DNA of 29,142 nucleotides from JBDHTS01 sp044220535. Its GTDB lineage: Bacteria > Pseudomonadota > Alphaproteobacteria > Micavibrionales > Micavibrionaceae. Shown here in pieces: positions 16,265-23,321 of the stretch (its first letter is position 1; every line of letters begins with the position of its first letter). The notes beneath the pieces were generated by a model that was not told where the DNA came from, did not search any database, and saw only the letters and a program-made list of their open reading frames with translations. Made by a program: the position numbers and the translations under genes. The DNA is taken from NCBI GenBank assembly GCA_044220535.1, contig JBGAQU010000024.1, positions 1-29,142 on the forward strand, given 5' to 3'.

Positions 16265-18121
16265 TCATGCCGCCCCGGCTTCCTTATCCTTCAGCGCTTT
16301 TTTCTTCATGATCTCGCGCTCGTTCGGCGAGAGGTATTTTTTGCGCAGGCGCAGGGATTTCGGGGTGACTTCGACCAGTTCGTCGTCCTTGATATAGGAC
16401 ATCATGTCTTCCATGCTCATTTTGCGCGGGGGGACGAGGACGACGGCGTCGTCTTTTCCAGCCGCGCGGATGTTGGTCAGCTGCTTGCCTTTCAGCACGT
16501 TGATGTCGAGGTCGTTGTCGCGGGAGTTTTCGCCGACGATCATGCCCTGGTAGACCTTGTCGCCATGGCCGATGAACATCACGCCGCGGTCCTGCAGGTT
16601 GAAAATGGCATAGGCGACGGCCTCGCCCTTGTCGGTGGAGATCAGCGCGCCGTTGCGGCGGGCGCTGATATCGCCCTTATAAGGGCCATAGCTGTGGAAG
16701 ATGCGGTTCATCATGCCGGTGCCGCGGGTGTCGGTCAGGAACTGGGACTGATACCCGATCAGGCCGCGCGAGGGGGCGATGAAAGTGATGCGGGTCTTGC
16801 CGCCGCCGGAGGGGCGCATATCGGTCATCTCGCCTTTGCGCTGGGAGACTTTCTCGACAACGCTGCCGGAGAATTCATCGTCCACGTCGACGATCACTTC
16901 TTCATACGGTTCGGTCATGGCGCCGCTGGCGTCTTTCTGGAACAGAACACGCGGGCGGGAGACGGAGAGTTCAAAGCCTTCGCGGCGCATGGTTTCGATG
17001 AGGACGCCGAGTTGCAATTCGCCGCGGCCCGCGAGTTCGAATGCGTCGCGGCCAGCGGATTCCGTCACCTTGATGGCGACGTTGGTTTCGGCTTCGGCCA
17101 TCAGGCGTTCGCGGATCATGGTGGATGTCAGTTTCTTGCCTTCGGTGCCCGCATAGGGGGAATCGTTGACCGTGATGGTGACCGCCATGGTCGGCGGATC
17201 GACAGGCGTCGATTTGATCGGTTCTGTCACCGCCGGGTCGCAGATCGTGTCGGCGACGGAGGTTTTGACCATGCCCGCGACGCAGATGATGTCGCCCGCG
17301 ACGACCTCGTTGGCCGGAACGCGTTCAATGCCGTCGAAGGTCAGCAGCTTGGTGAGGCGGAAGTTTTCATTGGTCTGGCCGTCCAGCCCCATGGATTTCA
17401 CGGTGGCGTTGACCTTTGCCTTGCCGGAATAGACCTTGCCGGTCAGCATGCGGCCGAGGAAGTTGTCGCGCTCCAGCAGAGTCGCCAGCATGGCGAAAGG
17501 CGCGTTGTCATCGACGGTGGGCGGCGGCACGTGTTTCAGCACGAGGTCCAGCAGCGGGTGCAGGTTTTCACGCGGGCCGTCCAGCGTCTCGGACGCCCAG
17601 CCGTCGCGGCCGGAGGCGTAGAGGACGGGGAAATCCAGTTGTTCATCGGAGGCTTCCAGCGCGACGAACAGGTCGAAGACTTCGTTCAGCACTTCTTCCG
17701 CGCGCGCATCGGGGCGGTCGATCTTGTTGACGATGATCATCGGGCGGATGCCTTTTTTCAAAGCCTTGGTCAGCACGAATTTCGTCTGGGGCAGCGGGCC
17801 TTCGGCGGCGTCCACCAGAACGATGGCGCCGTCCGCCATGCTCAGAATCCGCTCCACCTCGCCGCCGAAATCGGCGTGGCCGGGGGTGTCGATGATGTTG
17901 ATCTTGGTGTTCTTCCAGTGGATGGCCGTGCATTTCGCCAGGATGGTGATGCCGCGTTCCTTTTCCAGGTCGTTGGAATCCATCACGCGTTCCGCGACTT
18001 TCTGGTTTTCGCGGAAGGATCCCGCCTGACGCAGGATGGTATCGATCAGGGTCGTCTTGCCATGATCGACGTGGGCGATAATGGCGACGTTGCGGATGTT
18101 TGGTCCCTTTTGGGCGGTCAT
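16265..18121 (-). CDS. typA: Ribosome-associated translational GTPase TypA/BipA
   Basis: TypA (BipA) is an elongation-factor-like GTPase that binds the ribosome and helps 50S assembly and stress growth. The 618 residues include G1 AHVDHGKT (16-23), the switch region EKERGITIL, G3 DTPGH (78-82) and G4 NKID (132-135). Later domains include GRGELQLGVLIETMRREGFELSVSRP, and a C-terminal region with the family block NLQDRGVMFIGHG and SPNEREIMKKKALKDKEAG. Length is normal. It is the first gene of a minus-strand group with the GNAT and methyltransferase genes downstream. The start at 18121 directly precedes NIRNVAIIAHVDHGKT, which fits the family. Confidence 0.97.
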   Translation of the reverse strand: MTAQKGPNIRNVAIIAHVDHGKTTLIDTILRQAGSFRENQKVAERVMDSNDLEKERGITILAKCTAIHWKNTKINIIDTPGHADFGGEVERILSMADGAIVLVDAAEGPLPQTKFVLTKALKKGIRPMIIVNKIDRPDARAEEVLNEVFDLFVALEASDEQLDFPVLYASGRDGWASETLDGPRENLHPLLDLVLKHVPPPTVDDNAPFAMLATLLERDNFLGRMLTGKVYSGKAKVNATVKSMGLDGQTNENFRLTKLLTFDGIERVPANEVVAGDIICVAGMVKTSVADTICDPAVTEPIKSTPVDPPTMAVTITVNDSPYAGTEGKKLTSTMIRERLMAEAETNVAIKVTESAGRDAFELAGRGELQLGVLIETMRREGFELSVSRPRVLFQKDASGAMTEPYEEVIVDVDDEFSGSVVEKVSQRKGEMTDMRPSGGGKTRITFIAPSRGLIGYQSQFLTDTRGTGMMNRIFHSYGPYKGDISARRNGALISTDKGEAVAYAIFNLQDRGVMFIGHGDKVYQGMIVGENSRDNDLDINVLKGKQLTNIRAAGKDDAVVLVPPRKMSMEDMMSYIKDDELVEVTPKSLRLRKKYLSPNEREIMKKKALKDKEAGAA

Positions 18122-18176
18122 ACTCGGTTCTTCCAGACAATACGGTTATTTTGCGGCGCAATGCCGCGTGGGTTTT

Positions 18177-18617
18177 CTATACTGAAACCCCCCCTGAAAG
18201 GCCAGAAAAATCGGTAGAGGATAGGGATCCTGAAAGCAAGTATTTATGCGGAGGTCCGGAGGCTCCAAGAGTAAAGCGCCGTAGGCAAGATAAGCTTTTT
18301 AAACCACTGAGCGCACTGAGAACACTGAGATCGCGGTGTCTTAGTGTCCTCAGTGCGCTCAGTGGTTCAGGTTTTTTACTGCGCTGCGCGCGACTGGTTT
18401 TCAGCATGGTTTTGATGGATTTTACGAAGTTGGCCTGGTTGCGCAGGGCGGCGCAGAGGTCGCGGTAGCCTTGGGAGCGGTAGCCGTGGCGGCAGGCGTT
18501 CTGGGCGCAGATTTGTTTGCCCTTTGCAGTGCGCGGGCCGGTGGAATGATCCCACGGGCGGTTCTGACGGGCGATTGCGGCCTGTCTGGCGCGGGATTCA
18601 GGGGTCCAGCGGGGCAC
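18177..18617 (-). CDS. Small unknown protein with repeat-derived C-terminus
   Basis: A 146-residue frame from GTG 18617. The first half (TGPRTAKGKQICAQNACRHGYRS) resembles a widespread motif of short bacterial proteins, usually of the form GPRTPEGKARSxxNALKHG, with no known function. Residues from about 76 to 115 are encoded by an intergenic-type palindromic repeat (18273-18392), giving PLSALRTLRHRDLSVLSALSG. The tail to the TAG at 18177 looks like random sequence. The original gene probably ended earlier, and insertion of the repeat replaced or extended its end. It starts 40 bases after the neighbouring small gene on the same strand. The N-terminal part is probably real; whether the product is functional is unknown. 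Confidence 0.6.
   Translation of the reverse strand: MPRWTPESRARQAAIARQNRPWDHSTGPRTAKGKQICAQNACRHGYRSQGYRDLCAALRNQANFVKSIKTMLKTSRAQRSKKPEPLSALRTLRHRDLSVLSALSGLKSLSCLRRFTLGASGPPHKYLLSGSLSSTDFSGLSGGVSV
18273..18392. repeat. Nested palindromic repeat, copy 1 (inside a coding frame)
   Basis: The core is a near-perfect hairpin: the left arm at 18304-18330 contains three CACTGAG words (CCACTGAGCGCACTGAG and on), and the right arm at 18340-18367 is its reverse complement with few changes. Flanks AAAGCGCCGTAGGC on the left and TTTTTTACTGCGCTGCGCGC on the right match copy 2. The outer GCAGAG arms present in copies 2 and 3 are missing or decayed here. Confidence 0.9.
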
Positions 18618-18657
18618 TATGCGGCCCCCGTTTTGTATAGTCTGTTTGACGGTTTTT

Positions 18658-19035
18658 TCATGTCCACCGTTCCCTATCCTTTTGAAGTTTCAGGGATTCG
18701 ATGGTTTCATAAGCCTGGCGAAACTGTTTTTGCGTGCGCAGGGCCAGCGCCAGGCCGAAGGCTTCGTTAAAGCCGTCGCCGGCGGCGTCGTGCAGCAGCA
18801 ATTCGCGGAACAGGCTGTCGAGCATATGGGCCTGGACGGCCAGCGCGTCGTCCAGCTTCGTATCCTCCTTCGCGCGGCGGATCAGCGCCTTGTTGAGGCG
18901 CAAGGCGCGCTGGCTCATCACATGGGAGGGGGAAAGGCGGGTCTTGGTGTCCGGCGGCCGCGATGCCGGGGCAAGGGAGGCTGTATCCTCGGTTGCCGGG
19001 GCGATCCCGGAGGGATCGGTGTCGGCTGGGTTCAT
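18658..19035 (-). CDS. Small helical unknown protein
   Basis: A 125-residue protein: residues 1-35 are rich in Pro, Ala, Thr and Asp and probably disordered. The rest is predicted helical, with LDDALAVQAHMLDSLFREL, then a segment ending LALALRTQKQFRQAYETIESLK. A similar layout (Gln-Ala, Leu, then a basic stretch before a TxxTLxxLK-like end) occurs in small proteins of other Proteobacteria, found next to GPRTPEGKARS-type proteins as here; that is from memory and unproven. There is no ribosome binding site at the ATG, but a strong promoter places its transcript start at or next to the ATG, suggesting a leaderless message. Confidence 0.7.
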   Translation of the reverse strand: MNPADTDPSGIAPATEDTASLAPASRPPDTKTRLSPSHVMSQRALRLNKALIRRAKEDTKLDDALAVQAHMLDSLFRELLLHDAAGDGFNEAFGLALALRTQKQFRQAYETIESLKLQKDRERWT

Positions 19036-19041
19036 CAGGAG

Positions 19042-19070
19042 ATATTAGGATAATATTCCTTTGATGTCAA
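19042..19070 (-). promoter_or_regulatory. Sigma70-type promoter, apparently leaderless
   Basis: On the minus strand TTGACA (19070-19065) and TAATAT (19047-19042) are 17 bases apart. The start codon at 19035 lies six bases beyond the -10 box, so transcription would begin at about the first base of the ATG. Confidence 0.6.
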
Positions 19071-19096
19071 GCAGTAAGTGAAAATAGTGATTTATA

Positions 19097-19125
19097 TTGA
19101 CATAATCTTAAAAAGTTTATATATT
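19097..19125 (+). promoter_or_regulatory. Strong sigma70-type promoter for the 19240 gene
   Basis: TTGACA (19097-19102) and TATATT (19120-19125) are spaced by 17 bases in an AT-rich divergent region. The predicted start near 19132 leaves a leader of about 108 bases with a hairpin. Confidence 0.65.
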
Positions 19126-19185
19126 CAGTCATAAGCTTACCAATGCGCCCAGTATCGGCATCTGGTTTCCTGCACGAGCATATTT

Positions 19186-19210
19186 TTATGCGGTTTCAAC
19201 AGCCGCATAA
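19186..19210 (+). promoter_or_regulatory. Hairpin in the 5' leader of the 19240 gene
   Basis: TTATGCGG (19186-19193) pairs perfectly with CCGCATAA (19203-19210) across a nine-base loop, extended by a few T/A pairs. It ends 15 bases before the AAGGAG binding site. It may stabilise the leader or affect translation; no known riboswitch is recognised. Confidence 0.4.
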
Positions 19211-19239
19211 GAAAAGGCTTTAAACAAGGAGACGTGAAC

Positions 19240-19710
19240 ATGCTTCGTACATTACTGGGAAATATCGCCAATGGGTTTGGCTGCGCCGCGCAGGACGCGG
19301 TCAGCGCGGTTCGGTCAGCCGAAAGAGACGCATCCGTAACCGATCTGATCGCGTTTTTGCGCCAGTCCGCAGAACCATGGAACGGCGATTTAAAAACATC
19401 AGGCATGGAAGCCGCAGAGGCGCTGGCCAGTCTTCAGGAAAGGTCTTCCAGCATCCATCATTCCGACACGATCAGCTTTTTCAACCGTGTCGTTCCCCAT
19501 CTGTCGCGGATTTTGACGACGATCAGCCAGAATGGCGGGCAGGTGCCCGATGAGCAGGCGGAAAGCCTTCGCGCTTCCCTGGTAAACGTCCAGACGATCG
19601 CCCTTAACAAAATACAGGGCATCGAGGACGCGGCGCGGCAAGAGATGGAGATTGAGAGAGACGTTGTGAAGAGATCGCGTGCATCCGGCTATCCGGTTCC
19701 CAGGATTTAA
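19240..19710 (+). CDS. Unknown 156-residue helical protein
   Basis: Start ATG 19240 is chosen over GTG 19234 because AAGGAG (19226-19231) is then eight bases upstream. The protein is soluble and mostly helical, with no signal or membrane segment. Parts are AQDAVSAVRSAERDASVTDL, ISFFNRVVPHLSRILTTISQ, and a charged helix IEDAARQEMEIERDVVKR before a short basic tail. No family is recognised. A strong promoter and optimal binding site suggest good expression. It is monocistronic, with a structured region after it and hppD beyond. Confidence 0.8.
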   Translation: MLRTLLGNIANGFGCAAQDAVSAVRSAERDASVTDLIAFLRQSAEPWNGDLKTSGMEAAEALASLQERSSSIHHSDTISFFNRVVPHLSRILTTISQNGGQVPDEQAESLRASLVNVQTIALNKIQGIEDAARQEMEIERDVVKRSRASGYPVPRI

Positions 19711-19725
19711 AAACCCCCGTTCCCT

Positions 19726-19871
19726 GAACCAAAAGAAACCCCCGCAAACCGGTTAAGGGATGCAGGGGTCTCATGCGGACAGCGCGGAGAACAGATAACC
19801 TTCTTTGGGAAGGCCCAGCTATTCAATCACGCTGTCCGATGTATCCAACGATTAAGGACACCGAGTGGTTC
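19726..19871. ncRNA. Candidate structured RNA between the 19240 gene and hppD, strand unknown
   Basis: Nested complementarity is dense here. CGGACAGCG (19776-19784) pairs with CGCTGTCCG (19830-19838), extendable to 12 pairs with one bulged base. Inside it, CCTTC and GAAGG close a five-base loop near 19799-19813. To the left, ACCCCCGCA (from 19738) can pair with TGCAGGGGT with one mismatch. GAACCA (19726) can pair with TGGTTC (19866) to close the whole. The long rod with internal bubbles recalls regulatory RNAs such as 6S RNA, but I cannot assign a family. It could also be a gene-end hairpin or part of the hppD leader. Confidence 0.3.
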
Positions 19872-19974
19872 CCAAAATTTCTATTGTGCATTGAACAACA
19901 GGCCGGGATTGATCGGGGGGCGGGTATGGCTTAGCCTTTGCGGCATCATTCTAAAAGCATAGGGGAGCGCTGCC

Positions 19975-21030
19975 ATGGCCGATCTGTTTGACAATCCGCT
20001 GAAAACCGACGGGTTTGCGTTTATCGAATTCACGGGCGGCGATGTGCCGATGCTGGAGCGGCTGTTCAAAACGTTTTCCTTCACGCCTGTTGCGAAGCAT
20101 AAAAGCCGGGATGTGGTGCTGTATCGCCAGGGGCGGATCAATCTATTCCTGAACCGCGAGAAAAGCGGGCAGGCGGATGCGTTCCGGAAGATCCATAAAG
20201 AGGGCGCGAACGCGATGGGGTTCCGCGTGGCGGATGCCGCCTTCGCGCATAAGGAAGCGATCAAGCGCGGTGGGAAAGATGCGGGCACGAAACATGGCGG
20301 ATCGCTGGATGCGCTGGCCATCGAAGGGATCGGCGGCAGCCTTTTGTATTTCATCGATGACGATTCCATTTATGAGAAGGAGTTTGATTTCACGTCGAAA
20401 GACAAGATGCCGGAAGGCGCTGGCCTGACCTATATCGACCATGTCACGCATAATGTCTATCGCGGCAATATGGTGGTGTGGGCGAAGTTTTATGAAGATA
20501 TTTTCAACTTCCGCGAAATCCGGTATTTCGACATTGAAGGCAAGCAGACGGGGTTGAAATCAAAGGCGATGACATCCCCGTGCGGCAAGATCCGCATTCC
20601 GCTGAATGAGTCTTCGGACGACAAGTCGCAGATCCATGAATTCCTGGAGCGGTATAACGGCGAAGGCATCCAGCATATCGCGCTTGGCACCGACAATATC
20701 TATCACACGGTGGAGACGCTGAAAGACAACGGCGTGCCGTTCCAGACTGTGCCGGACACGTATTATGAGCTGCTGGACAAGCGCGTGCCGAACCATGGCG
20801 AGGACAACAAGAAGCTGGAGAAGCTGCGCATCCTGCTGGACGGCGCGCCGACGCAGGGGCAGGGGCTGCTGCTGCAGATCTTCACCCAGGACGCCATCGG
20901 GCCGGAATTCTTTGAGATTATTCAGAGAAAAGGCAATGAGGGGTTTGGGGAAGGGAATTTCAAGGCGCTGTTTGAGTCGATTGAGCTGGATCAGGTGCGG
21001 CGGGGGTATTTGAAAGAGGCGAAGGCTTAA
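19975..21030 (+). CDS. hppD: 4-hydroxyphenylpyruvate dioxygenase
   Basis: HPPD is a non-haem Fe(II) enzyme that turns 4-hydroxyphenylpyruvate into homogentisate, the second step of tyrosine breakdown. It has 351 residues, normal for bacterial forms. The metal ligands are in place: His156 in YIDHVTHNV, His234 in GIQHIALGTDNIY and Glu314 in GPEFFEIIQRKGNEGFGEGN. The last motif, with the C-terminal helix FKALFESIELDQVRRG, separates it from hydroxymandelate synthase-like relatives. The ATG at 19975 has AGGGGAG seven bases upstream. A 62-base palindrome follows eight bases after the stop. Its pathway partners lie further right, so it does not form a tight operon with them. Confidence 0.96.
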   Translation: MADLFDNPLKTDGFAFIEFTGGDVPMLERLFKTFSFTPVAKHKSRDVVLYRQGRINLFLNREKSGQADAFRKIHKEGANAMGFRVADAAFAHKEAIKRGGKDAGTKHGGSLDALAIEGIGGSLLYFIDDDSIYEKEFDFTSKDKMPEGAGLTYIDHVTHNVYRGNMVVWAKFYEDIFNFREIRYFDIEGKQTGLKSKAMTSPCGKIRIPLNESSDDKSQIHEFLERYNGEGIQHIALGTDNIYHTVETLKDNGVPFQTVPDTYYELLDKRVPNHGEDNKKLEKLRILLDGAPTQGQGLLLQIFTQDAIGPEFFEIIQRKGNEGFGEGNFKALFESIELDQVRRGYLKEAKA

Positions 21031-21038
21031 GAGTTAAA

Positions 21039-21100
21039 AACAGCAGATGGGCGCGGATAAACACGGATCAATCCGTGTTTATCCGCGCCCATCTGTTGTT
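21039..21100. repeat. 62-base near-perfect palindrome after hppD
   Basis: Left arm 21039-21068 and right arm 21071-21100 are complementary at 29 of 30 positions with a two-base loop. The arm holds GATGGGCGCGG then ATAAACACGGAT, a word pattern (CGGAT repeated) known from many bacterial intergenic repeats. It would form a very strong hairpin after the hppD stop, but there is no T-run behind it as in a classic terminator. Confidence 0.9.
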
Positions 21101-21179
21101 CAATTTATATGTCCAAAGCAAAAAAATTGACATATTTTTCATGATCTGCTTCTATGAGGAAATTTTTTATGATTTGCAG

Positions 21180-21734
21180 ATGGAAGACATTGTCACAAAA
21201 TATCGAGTTTTAGGAGCCTTACTGGCTTGCTATAAATTCAATCCGGCCGATATCACTGCTTATTCCGGAGTGCCGGTTGAGCATGTAGAAAGAATTGCCT
21301 CTCCATACTGGCGGCAAACGGGCCGCCCGGATCGCACCCATGAACTCAACCCAGACAAAAAAGAAGAGGTCATAAAATTTTTGGATGAAAGCACTGCCAC
21401 GCCTGAAATCCGAAAATATCTCACAGAGAAATCTCCATGGAATCCTGAAATTTTGGAGCGTTTTATTAGTCTGTTTGAACTTCATCTGGATAAGGCCGAA
21501 AGAGCGGGTGCAGAAAAAGAAGGCGATCTTTCTGAATGCAATGTTAGACGCCGCTTGGCTTTAGTCGGCCTTATCGATAGCGAGAAAGTTTATGGCCCGG
21601 ATGTAGCCGGGCTGGCGCACCTCAAGGCGGAATTCAACAGACAGGTGGAGCGGTATGAGGCATTGCTTTCGGCGCAAGGCAATAGGCCATCCAAGACATC
21701 GCAAGTAAGGGCGCCTGTCTGGACACAAAGTTAG
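21180..21734 (+). CDS. Unknown protein, AT-rich gene
   Basis: From ATG 21180 the product has 184 residues. The frame continues back to 21075, but that part includes the right arm of the 62-base palindrome and a hydrophobic, Phe-rich stretch, so a downstream start is preferred; ATG 21141 is also possible. The protein is soluble and charged. Its first part, ALLACYKFNPADITAYSGVP with EHVERIASPYWR, hints at a helix-turn-helix DNA-binding fold, but this is weak. The middle is helical and acidic (PDKKEEVIKFLDE, ERAGAEKEGDLSE). No ribosome binding site is seen. TTGACA at 21127-21132 may be part of its promoter. Confidence 0.6.
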   Translation: MEDIVTKYRVLGALLACYKFNPADITAYSGVPVEHVERIASPYWRQTGRPDRTHELNPDKKEEVIKFLDESTATPEIRKYLTEKSPWNPEILERFISLFELHLDKAERAGAEKEGDLSECNVRRRLALVGLIDSEKVYGPDVAGLAHLKAEFNRQVERYEALLSAQGNRPSKTSQVRAPVWTQS

Positions 21735-21757
21735 GTTTTTTAAAAAAGGAATTCATC

Positions 21758-22048
21758 ATGGTTTATCCTATCGTCGTTTTTCCTGCCAAACATTATAATG
21801 ATGCCTATCATAATATGGGTTATGCCTTAAGAGACGATGAAACCGGCGATTTTTTTTGCGGGTTTCACTATCCTGAAGGGTATGGCCATGGCTTGTGCCG
21901 CCAGGCAAAAGTTCTCAACAAGGTTGCTAACTCCCGTCCGGGTCATACGGTTTATCTTTGCCGGAAATGGAGAGACAAGGGTTGGCTGCTGCTGCTTTTG
22001 CCACTTTTTATGATGCGGTTCCTGCAGGATTCCAAAACACGAGCTTGA
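21758..22048 (+). CDS. Small unknown protein, possibly frameshifted at its end
   Basis: The ATG at 21758 has AAGGA about nine bases upstream, so translation starts here. The 96-residue product begins MVYPIVVFPAKHYNDAYHNM and contains GDFFCGFHYPEGYGHGLCR and YLCRKWRDKG. From there the encoded tail is WLLLLLPLFMMRF, an odd membrane-like stretch. One extra base near 21978-21981 would instead give KGLAAAAFATFYDAVPAGFQ and a stop at about 22061, which looks more natural. No family is recognised. It follows the unknown gene ending at 21734 by 23 bases and is probably co-transcribed with it. Confidence 0.6.
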   Translation: MVYPIVVFPAKHYNDAYHNMGYALRDDETGDFFCGFHYPEGYGHGLCRQAKVLNKVANSRPGHTVYLCRKWRDKGWLLLLLPLFMMRFLQDSKTRA

Positions 22049-22280
22049 CCGCTGCAGCGTGATCAGGGTTAAAAGATGGCCCAAGCACTTGTGGTCGGAT
22101 GCCGCGCTTGCTGCGTTCCCTAAAGACCTTGTTTTTGACCGTATACCCCTGACCCCGCCGGTTTTTTCGCAGCACCGGAGCTTGCGCGGCAGGGACATTT
22201 GATGGGTATCCGACCTTCAGCCGCAGCATGACGGAAGCCGGGATGAAAATCGCCCGCGCGATCGGCCTGGTGCGCCAGCC
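22049..22280. other. Unassigned stretch between two genes
   Basis: No confident gene is seen. One plus-strand frame reads through 22046-22190 without a stop (KRWPKHLWSDAALAAFPKD and on) but has no start with a binding site, and a second frame ends MTEAGMKIARAIGLVRQP with TAA at 22281-22283. A 73-codon minus-strand frame (22008-22229) also exists. This may be a decayed gene fragment. Confidence 0.35.
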
Positions 22281-23033
22281 TTAAAAATCCAGATCTTTCA
22301 TTCGGCCGATGACGCGGGTCAAAAGATCCGCCATTTCTGCAACCCCTTTTTCATTGCCGATCAGGTCCTGCCGCACTTCGATGAGAAGATGCGGCAGTTT
22401 TTTCCGGTTGGCGTGGATGTCGATGCTGTCGCCTGCATAGCCGCGCAGGCTGTAGGGCTGGTGCAGGCCAGGGTTGATGCCTTCCGCGCTGAGGAGATCG
22501 GCCATCCAGTGCATCAAATCGTCATTGGCATAGGTGCTCATCCCAACCTCCCACGGGCGGAATTCGCCGCCGCGCAAAGTGGGGGTGCAGCTGTGCATGG
22601 CGAGGATGGGGATCGCTTTGCCGTGGCGCTTCACGGTGGCGTCGACCAGGTTTTCCGCTGCTTGATGATAGGGATGGTAAATGCTATCGAGGCGGGCCGA
22701 TTTTTCTTCTTCTGAAATATTATGGTTGCCGGGCACGGGGATGCCATCGCTTTCCGGCCAGAAGAGTTGCGGATGGTCGATAGGGCGGTTGGCGTCCACG
22801 ATCAGGCGGGAATAAAGGCAGTAGGCAGCAGGGACATCCAGCGTGTCGCTGATGGCGCGGGCAACACCTTCGATGCCGATATCCCAGGCGATATGCTCGT
22901 TCAGGTATTCGGGGGCGAGGCCCAGGCCGTTCATTTCCGCTGGGATGGTGTTGCGGGCGTGTTCGACCAGGAAGACGGCGGGGAAGCTGCCGGATTCGTT
23001 TTGGATGACGAAGGGGTTCGGGAAGCGGATCAT
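22281..23033 (-). CDS. N-formylglutamate amidohydrolase family protein
   Basis: The family hydrolyses N-formyl-L-glutamate to formate and glutamate, the last step of one histidine degradation route; some members act on other N-formyl or N-acyl amino acids. The 250 residues carry the family motifs in order: VFLVEHARNTIPAEM, AYCLYSRLIVDANRP, YHPYHQA, ILAMHSCTP with a conserved histidine, and LIEVRQDLIGNEKG. The start at 23033 (MIRFPNPFVIQNESG) is at the expected place. It is the only minus-strand gene among the tyrosine genes and would feed glutamate to the glutamate dehydrogenase in this window. No hutH, hutU or hutI is visible, so the substrate is not certain. Confidence 0.87.
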   Translation of the reverse strand: MIRFPNPFVIQNESGSFPAVFLVEHARNTIPAEMNGLGLAPEYLNEHIAWDIGIEGVARAISDTLDVPAAYCLYSRLIVDANRPIDHPQLFWPESDGIPVPGNHNISEEEKSARLDSIYHPYHQAAENLVDATVKRHGKAIPILAMHSCTPTLRGGEFRPWEVGMSTYANDDLMHWMADLLSAEGINPGLHQPYSLRGYAGDSIDIHANRKKLPHLLIEVRQDLIGNEKGVAEMADLLTRVIGRMKDLDF

Positions 23034-23069
23034 GAATTAATTAAACGTATGATAATATATGAAGCGTTC

Positions 23070-23248
23070 ACCGCAGAGGCGCAGAGATCGCAGAGAAGAA
23101 AGCGCCGCAGGCAATTAAGCTTTTAAACCACTGAGCGCACTGAGGACACTGAGACTGCAATGCCTCGGTGTCCTCGTGCGCTCCAGTGGTTCAAGTCTTT
23201 TACTGCGCTGCGCGCAGTTTAACTCTGCGATCTCTGCGCCTCTGCGGT
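23070..23248. repeat. Nested palindromic repeat, copy 2 (complete)
   Basis: The complete form of the element. Outer arms at 23071-23095 and 23223-23247 are perfect reverse complements over 25 bases and consist of CGCAGAG-type words. Inner arms at 23128-23153 and 23164-23189 carry CACTGAG words (CCACTGAGCGCACTGAG) with a few differences. Between outer and inner arms lie AAAGCGCCGCAGGC on the left and TTTTACTGCGCTGCGCGCAG on the right. It fills most of the gap between the amidohydrolase and the fumarylacetoacetate hydrolase. Confidence 0.93.
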
Positions 23249-23321
23249 AAATTGTTTGTGCCATGCCGCGTGACGGCCGGGAGGATTATGCTATGCTGGC
23301 CGTCCTGAAAGGAACGGTATT

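Noticed and set aside
16196..18217. A 673-codon plus-strand frame opposite typA
   Set aside because: The minus strand carries all GTPase motifs of TypA; the plus frame is a shadow made by codon bias.
19726..19871. Naming the structured region 6S RNA
   Set aside because: The rod shape is suggestive but I could not match conserved 6S positions and cannot decide the strand.
22008..22229. A 73-codon minus-strand frame
   Set aside because: It overlaps the end of the small plus-strand gene, has no binding site, and its sequence shows no family features; kept only as part of an unassigned region.
18273..23248. Insertion sequence or transposon carried by the repeats
   Set aside because: No transposase frame lies between or within the copies, so only a non-autonomous element can be proposed.
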